A stretch of 64,000 nucleotides of DNA from Mangifera indica (lineage: Eukaryota; Streptophyta; Magnoliopsida; Sapindales; Anacardiaceae), in NCBI RefSeq assembly GCF_011075055.1, contig NW_025401186.1:1-64000 (forward strand), in the 5' to 3' direction. Numbering within the stretch: the stretch's first letter is position 1; each line of letters begins with the position of its first letter. Positions 58,318 through 64,000 of this stretch are shown one piece after another. The notes beneath the pieces were generated by a model. It did no database searches. It saw only the letters and a program-made list of their open reading frames with translations, and was not told the origin of the DNA. The position numbers and the translations under genes are program-made.

Positions 58318-59779
58318 GTAACTAAATAATGTAATCAAATATAATGACGAATTTATCTCCATTTCTTTATGAACTCAAAAACCAAAATCAAAATCAAACT
58401 ACAAACTAAACTGTATGAACTCAAAAACCAAAATCAATCTCTTAATTTAAAATTCTACCATTTCTTTATGTTTGTTTTTATTAGGTTGATTGATTGGATA
58501 CATATGGACAAATCCAATAGTTAATAGTTAAGTACATCTAATTCAAATATTTTTTACCCAATATCAAAGGTGTCAACGAGTCATGCCGATAGCAGCACGA
58601 CTTGTTATGCTGATAGGTTGGATCGTGCCTGTGTGGACCTAATAAATGAAAGCTCATGACTCGACCTAGAACAACCAAGTCATGCCATATTAGGCCTTTA
58701 TCTCGTAAAACAATTATTTTAATTTTCAAAATATGCAAATTTGATTATTAAAAAAAAAAAGACTGGGCCTGAGCATGAGCCACTATAGTAGTGGGCTATG
58801 TCACCTCTACCCAATATGCAAAATGAGGAGTCTATTGTAATAATTATATGCAATGAGGGATAATTGAAATTTTTGCATGGATAATTTAATTTCAAGATTT
58901 TGAGAAGAATTTTATCATTTATTAAAAGTTTGGGGATTTATGGAACTTTCTTCTTGTTGATGTTGAAAACTCATGGCCAATCATGCTTGGCATTAATCCT
59001 CATGGTAGATGTGTGTTTTCTAAATCTTAATACATAAAGGCCAAAATAGTAATTTTAGCTAGCATTCGTGTGCTTGCTTGCTTTGTTAAAAGTTAAAAAG
59101 GTTTTAGAGTGTAAAGAGTATGCATGTGCAAGTTCATTTTGGATTCGAGTTCAGATAAAATTAGTTAAGTTCAAACGAATGATTAAGTTCATGTCATTAA
59201 CAGACCAAGTTGGAATTGATTTGAACATTCAAATTTCAACTAGCTAAAATACAATCACAAGTTAAATTATTTTCTAGTCGAGTTTGGGTATCAATTTTAA
59301 ATCGATCTTAAATTGACTCTTTTGAATTCAAACTAATATGAAAGTGAGCCTTATTCAGGCTTAGTTCAAAGTGAATCCAACCTTATAGGCATGCCTCTAT
59401 TGGGTTATCATTTGGAGGTCCTATGCCATTGGAATTATATAGGTTCTCATTGTTTTTTTTTTTTAATCCTAGTTGGATCCATCTTGCTATGGGGTTATCA
59501 TATATCATGAGTCATCCTTGTATGTCTCTTTGGCCCATTATATTGTTCAGGCTAATTGGGTCCTTATGCGATTTTATGTTTTGCTCTTTGGTATAATTAC
59601 CACCATAATATTTCCTATAGTTAAATTTTATAACATATTAACTCGTATATAAACACGGTAATAGGTTGTGTTATGCTAGGTCAGGCCTATTGTGATGCAA
59701 CCTATTAGGGTTACCGATCATGTCGTGCCCAAGGCCCGCATAGTTATAGGTCTTTACATAATGTCATATTTAACTCATC
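58318..59779. other. Spacer with old dispersed repeats
   Basis: 58560-58800 and 59650-59760 carry GC-richer pieces ('gtcatgccgatagcagcacgac', 'tcgtgcccaaggcccgc') of the kind seen in non-autonomous plant transposons, with no clear ends. 59110-59400 has the CGAGTT/AACTCG words. No gene was seen. Confidence 0.4.
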
Positions 59780-60180
59780 CTTTTATTCAGGTAACACACC
59801 CTTAACATATCTATGATCACTTGATTGATGCTCTCAATCTGTCTATCAATTTGGAGATAATAGGTTGTATTGAAATGTTAACCTCATACCCAATGACCTC
59901 AACAAACTTTGTTAAAATGTCGATAAAAATCTTGTATCCTTGTTTGATACTATTGTCTTGGGTACACTATGCAATTTGACTATCTCCTAAACATATATTT
60001 AATCCAACTAATTTGTACTAGTGGTATCCTTAACTACTATGAAATGTGCCATTTGGTTAATTTATCAATTATAACCTATAAGACATTAAATGTACTTCTA
60101 ACCATTGACAACCAAACAATGAAATCCATCGAGATATGTTCTCATTTCCTTTCTGGAATACTAAAAAGCTATAAAAATCT
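59780..60180 (-). pseudogene. Ty3/gypsy integrase fossil
   Basis: Read across frames on the minus strand, the segment gives WEHISMDFIVWL, VIIDKLTKWHIS and later HFNTTYYLQIDRQIESINQV. These match the gypsy integrase pattern WEHISMDF(V/I)xGLP, V(I/V)VDRLTKSAHF and the FHPQTDGQSER region. Stops and deletions are many. Neither LTR could be assigned. Confidence 0.7.
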
Positions 60181-61830
60181 TGATAGTCACTAATGCTCGA
60201 CCTTAACTTACTAAAATGTCAAACACTTAACCACAAAGTGTAACACCCACAAGTGTGTCTAAGGTTAATTTCATCATTTGCCTCTTATAGCACTTATTAT
60301 ATTGTTTTTATGAGATTTTGGATGTGTATGGTTGCATGAGAGAGTTTAAACGCCTGTGTGTGTGTTGATAAGGGTAGAATAGTCATTTCTCATAAGGTGC
60401 ATGAAAAGGACTAAGTTTGAGAGAAACACATGCTTGTGTATAAGGGAATACCACCTATGTGTAGTCAATATATTTGAATCTTAGATAAAAAACTGATTCA
60501 TATTGATTTCAAAAATTATCATTAACGGGCAATAGTAAGCACACTTATGTGTATAATGGCACACAACAATGTGTTGTGCATTTCTGGAAAAAATAAAAGA
60601 ATGCAAAGGCATTTGACTTATCAGAACTCACTTTATATTCAAAAAACTAGAAAGAAAATTGAGGGAGTTTGAGGACTTTGAAGTCAAGGAACACAAAGAG
60701 CCATTAGTAATTTATGAAAAGACTTGCTTGATCGTCGTTGGAAAGGTAAGTCAATGAACCTTCTCTATATTTTGTTATGTGATTTTTGACAATTTGATGA
60801 TATTTTAATTTAACTGAGTATGGTTATCATGTTGTTCTTATTAGCGTATGCTTATGAGTCATTTATGCTGTCAGTTTTATGAAATTTCATCTTATATATA
60901 TGTAATAATGATTTTTTAATAAAAGAAAGTGTTTTTTGTTTATATATGTAAACTGCCTTTTTGCTTTAATATAAAGTACGTATGTAAATTATCTAGATAA
61001 TTCATTTAATAAGCAAGACTGGATTATCAAATTGTTCCATACGGATGTAACATTAATTAAGCAATAATGTCACATAATAGACATACTCAATGTCTCCAGT
61101 TGAATATCTTGAGATGATATTAGTGCGAGTGATGATAATGGTCATGTTACCAGGGCATTAGTATAGATTAACAATTAGTGAACTGGTTTTAAACGTGATC
61201 AAGCCATGAGACACTTCCTCGGTACTAAATGGTTGGCTTTGAGAGTCAGTCTTTCCATCATCAGCCATTTTTGATCTGGTTAATAAAGTAGAATCCTGAA
61301 TGATTCCATGAGAATCTTGATTGCTTAATTTCCCTTGCAGTTCAGTTTGTTAAGCCAGATCAAACTTCTCACTTCCAACCACTTTTATAGTGGTCAGTTT
61401 AATCAAATTGTACATGATCCTCTGTGGAACTATCTATTACATCAATTTACATACACGGTGCAACTGTGTTAGGAGAAGATAGATTTTTGGAATGAATAAA
61501 CTCCATGATTTTAGGTTCCAATATTGCCTTCTCATCCACAATATGCAATTGCTTGACATCATGAAAGGATTAATCTTGAGCAAGAGGCTTCAAACTTATT
61601 CATGCTTAACATGTTTCTTATGTTAGTGTTAACCCTGGTTTATTAGTTATTAGGTTGTATATTTGAATGTGAGTAGTGAATAATTTTGCTTTAATGCTAA
61701 ATTAGGCTTTTAGTTAAGTGGAGATGGAATTCATATAAATTGCAATTTTTGATTCTTTACATAAATTTCTATATTTAATTCTTTACTAGGGTGCATATAT
61801 TATCTATTGTACCTGACTGTAATTTGGTTC
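60181..61830. other. Spacer, possibly with an old gypsy LTR piece
   Basis: TGTAACACCC at 60248 is a start word common to gypsy LTRs, but no matching end or duplication was found. The remaining sequence is AT-rich and has no gene. Confidence 0.3.
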
Positions 61831-61904
61831 CATATTGGTGCTCTGCTACAAACAACTGGATTTTAATCAACCATTTCTATCTATAAGGCGGTTATCATCA
61901 ACAG

Positions 61905-62130
61905 TGACCACCTCAGAAACTGAGGTTAAAAGGAAAATAGTCAATATTGTTCCCAAAATACCTGCTCTTCCTGCTTACAACTCAGAGTTGAAATCAGTCC
62001 AATCAAGAACCCAAGAACTATTCCTTTCGTATGGGAGCAAACGCCAAAAAGGCCCAAGAATGAAAGCAAATCACAAACCCAAGCTCCTGAGCAACCCCCC
62101 ATTGCCCAAAGCTTCCACCTGCAAGGATTT
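61905..62130 (+). pseudogene. DUF688-like gene fragment, frameshifted
   Basis: The first frame reads VPKIPALPAYNSELKSVQ; after a frame change near 62015 the sequence gives TIPFVWEQTPKRPKNESKSQ and TQAPEQPPIA. The (V/I)PF(V/L)WEQ-x-PGRPK phrase is the hallmark of the plant DUF688 family, whose function is unknown. A second frame change follows, where PKLPPGR would be expected. About 75 codons remain. It is a stray exon piece in transposon-rich DNA. Confidence 0.68.
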
Positions 62131-62378
62131 TGAATGTTAAACAAAAGCCTTTGGGCAAAGCTCATGAAGGTACTAACATAAATGGTCCCAGACAGGAAAT
62201 GTTCAAAACAATTCTAAAAATATTATCACATAATTAAGTATTATTTTATTCTTAATTTAAAATAACTCAATCATATGATAATATATATTAAATGTGTTTA
62301 CTATTTATATACTCAAAATAAGTATACATAATTTTATTTTTAATTAATTGAGGTTTGACAAAAATGTCTTCGTATATG

Positions 62379-62453
<75 letters not shown>

Positions 62454-62638
62454 CAATTTCATTATGTTACTTTGTTTATTCAACTTTTTTATCGTTTAGT
62501 GTTCATTTCTTACGTTTAAAGTAAGATTCAATCTATAAAATAGGAAAGAATATTTGCTTTTGTTTATTTTGTTTTATATAATATAAATTTCATAAATATG
62601 TTGAAGATTTTTTTTATATTTTTTTAAAAAGTAAGGCT
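62131..62638. other. AT-rich spacer with a microsatellite
   Basis: Contains the (TA)n run listed separately. 62215-62345 has 'tatacataattttattttta' resembling half of the small MITE family. No gene was seen. Confidence 0.4.
62382..62448. repeat. (TA)n microsatellite
   Basis: An uninterrupted run of about 33 TA units. Confidence 0.95.
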
Positions 62639-63429
62639 TGTTATAAATAGCCCAACAGATATTGTCCGCTTTGGGCTTCAGGCCCGTACGGTTTTGTTCC
62701 TAAAACGCGTCTCTTGGGTAAAGGGCTTCTGGCCCCTGTTTATATACAAGCTCAGTAAACTGCACGGGAGCGATGTGAGACTTCAAGTCACAACACACCC
62801 CCCCATGGCGAATCGTGCTGATAACGTGTTATAAACAGCCTAACAGATATTGTCCGCTTTGAGCTTCAGGCCCGTACGGTTTTGTTCCTAAAACGCGTTT
62901 CGTAGGTAAAGGGACTTCAGGCTCGCCTACAAGATATTGTCCGCTTTGAGCCTATTAGCTCTCACGGATTTGTCCACTGAGGCACGTCTCTTGGGTTAAG
63001 GGTTTCTGGCCCCTGTTTATATACAAGCTCAGTAGACTGCACGGGAGCGATGTGGGACTTCAGGTCACAACACCCCCCCCCCCAATCGCGAATCGTGCTG
63101 ATAACGTATTATAAACAGCCCAAGCCCGCACGGTTTCGTTCCTAAAACGTATCTCTTGGGTAAAGGGCTTATGGCCCCTGTTTATATACAAGCTCAGTAG
63201 ACTGCACGAGAGCGATGTGGGACTTCAGGTCACAACACACCCCCCCCCCCCATCGTGAATCGTGTTGATAACGTGTTATAACAACCCAACAGTTATTGTC
63301 CGTTTTGGGCTTCAGGCCCGCACGGTTTTATTTTTAAAACGCGTCTCTTGGGTAAAGGGCTTCTGACCCTTATTTATATACAAGCTCAGTAGACTGCATA
63401 GGAGTGATGTGGGACTTCAGGTCACAACA
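62639..63429 (-). mobile_element. Tandem TRIM array: four LTRs separated by three tiny internal domains
   Basis: LTRs lie at 62639-62795, 62827-63072, 63107-63237 and 63274-63429. On the minus strand each intact LTR runs from TGTTGTGAC to ...TTATAACA. Each spacer is only 31-36 bp and holds a CGTTATCAGCACGATTCGC word (primer-site position) followed by a G-rich polypurine tract. The second LTR has a partial internal duplication and the third a deletion. The whole array is flanked once by aggct (62634-62638 and 63430-63434). No coding sequence is present. Confidence 0.9.
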
Positions 63430-64000
63430 AGGCTTTTTTTTTTTTCTTTTTTTTTTGGATGAATTTTAGGGTTGTTTGGTGAATGAGTTGTGAATATTAG
63501 GCTATAATAGAGTGAAAGTGTCTTTTTGGTTTTCGGTAATATGGATAAAAATTTTGATTTGGTTTGTTGTTAAAATTTAAAAATGTCATGTACAATCTTT
63601 GAAAAATCACATAAAAATTTACGTTTTCCCCAAATTACAGAATTTGTAGAGGTAATGTTTAGTGAAATGTTTTTGCCTATATTATAAAAGTAAGTCGGGT
63701 TCTTATGCAACATCCTTAGACTAATACATGACATTATGTGACAATGTCTAATATCATGCGCAATGTTGCCCAACTTTTTGAGGTGTTGCATAATCGGCAA
63801 AGATTTTTTTTTTCAACCTTTAACAATTTTTTTAAAAATCATTTAACATTTTAGAAAAAAAATTTTAGATATATGTTTCAATTTTTTTAACATTTAAAAA
63901 TCATTAATGATTTTTCAATTTTTTTTTTAGAACATAGCATCGAGAAGAAAAAGAACATCTATAGGTTTAACTATACAACCCATTGTCACCTGATGAGATA
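63430..64000. other. AT-rich spacer
   Basis: A T-rich run follows the TRIM array. The minus-strand frame 63570-63800 has no recognisable domain. No gene was seen. Confidence 0.35.

Noticed and set aside
60248..60760. Possible gypsy LTR starting TGTAACACCC
   Set aside because: No matching end, primer site or duplication could be found, so it is only mentioned in the spacer entry.
1..64000. CRISPR array, bacterial operon, tRNA or rRNA gene
   Set aside because: No regularly spaced short repeats with unique spacers, no cloverleaf with A and B boxes and no rRNA-like stretch was recognised; tRNA-like words found are primer sites of retroelements.

Overview
The window reads as nuclear DNA of a dicot plant. 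It is AT-rich, its genes have GT-AG introns, and it contains a plant PTI1-type kinase, fragments of plant-specific APO and DUF688-type genes, an old chloroplast psbC copy, and dense LTR retrotransposon, LINE, MULE-MITE and TRIM sequence. No species can be named from the sequence alone, and there is no sign of a bacterial, viral or organellar replicon. All splice models, target-site duplications and homology calls below were read by eye.

Layout. 1-640 is one copy of a segment duplicated at 40735-42295. 660-13535 is a decayed L1-type LINE whose ORF1 start codon was split by a 10.2 kb Copia element (1147-11316, TSD atgga); that Copia itself carries a MULE-type MITE (4119-4686). 16299-20191 (minus) is a five-exon gene that appears to join a helix-loop-helix segment, two small repeated exons, a BED zinc finger and a hAT transposase body. 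A decayed second copy of the hAT part lies in its intron 2. 20303-26423 holds MITEs, a stray APO-motif gene fragment and AT-rich spacer. 25297-28275 and 36535-38325 are duplicated segments, each with one intact gene for a small membrane protein (26886-27386 and 37320-37817, minus) behind a conserved TATA box. Between them lie a truncated MITE, degenerate tandem repeats, a psbC NUPT (30836-31185) and a Tork-like Copia element (31451-36169, minus). 38720-39650 is a third Copia fossil. 40971-41948 is a TRIM nested inside another short LTR element. 42372-45354 (minus) is the 5' half of a GEMIN2-like gene. 46006-47022 holds two MITEs, one with a 32-base G run. 47906-51963 (minus) is a complete seven-exon PTI1-like kinase gene with a probable 5'UTR intron. 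54569-58312 is a gag-only Copia element. 59780-60180 is a Ty3/gypsy integrase fossil, 61905-62130 a frameshifted DUF688-like fragment, and 62639-63429 a tandem array of four TRIM LTRs behind a single target-site duplication.

Only four loci look like potentially working host genes: the HLH-BED-hAT chimera, the two membrane-protein paralogues and the PTI1-like kinase. The GEMIN2-like locus has lost its 3' half. These genes show no common pathway; the window is a gene-poor plant region shaped by nested insertion and local duplication. The strongest candidates for something undescribed are the HLH-BED-hAT chimeric gene and the two compact TRIM arrangements.
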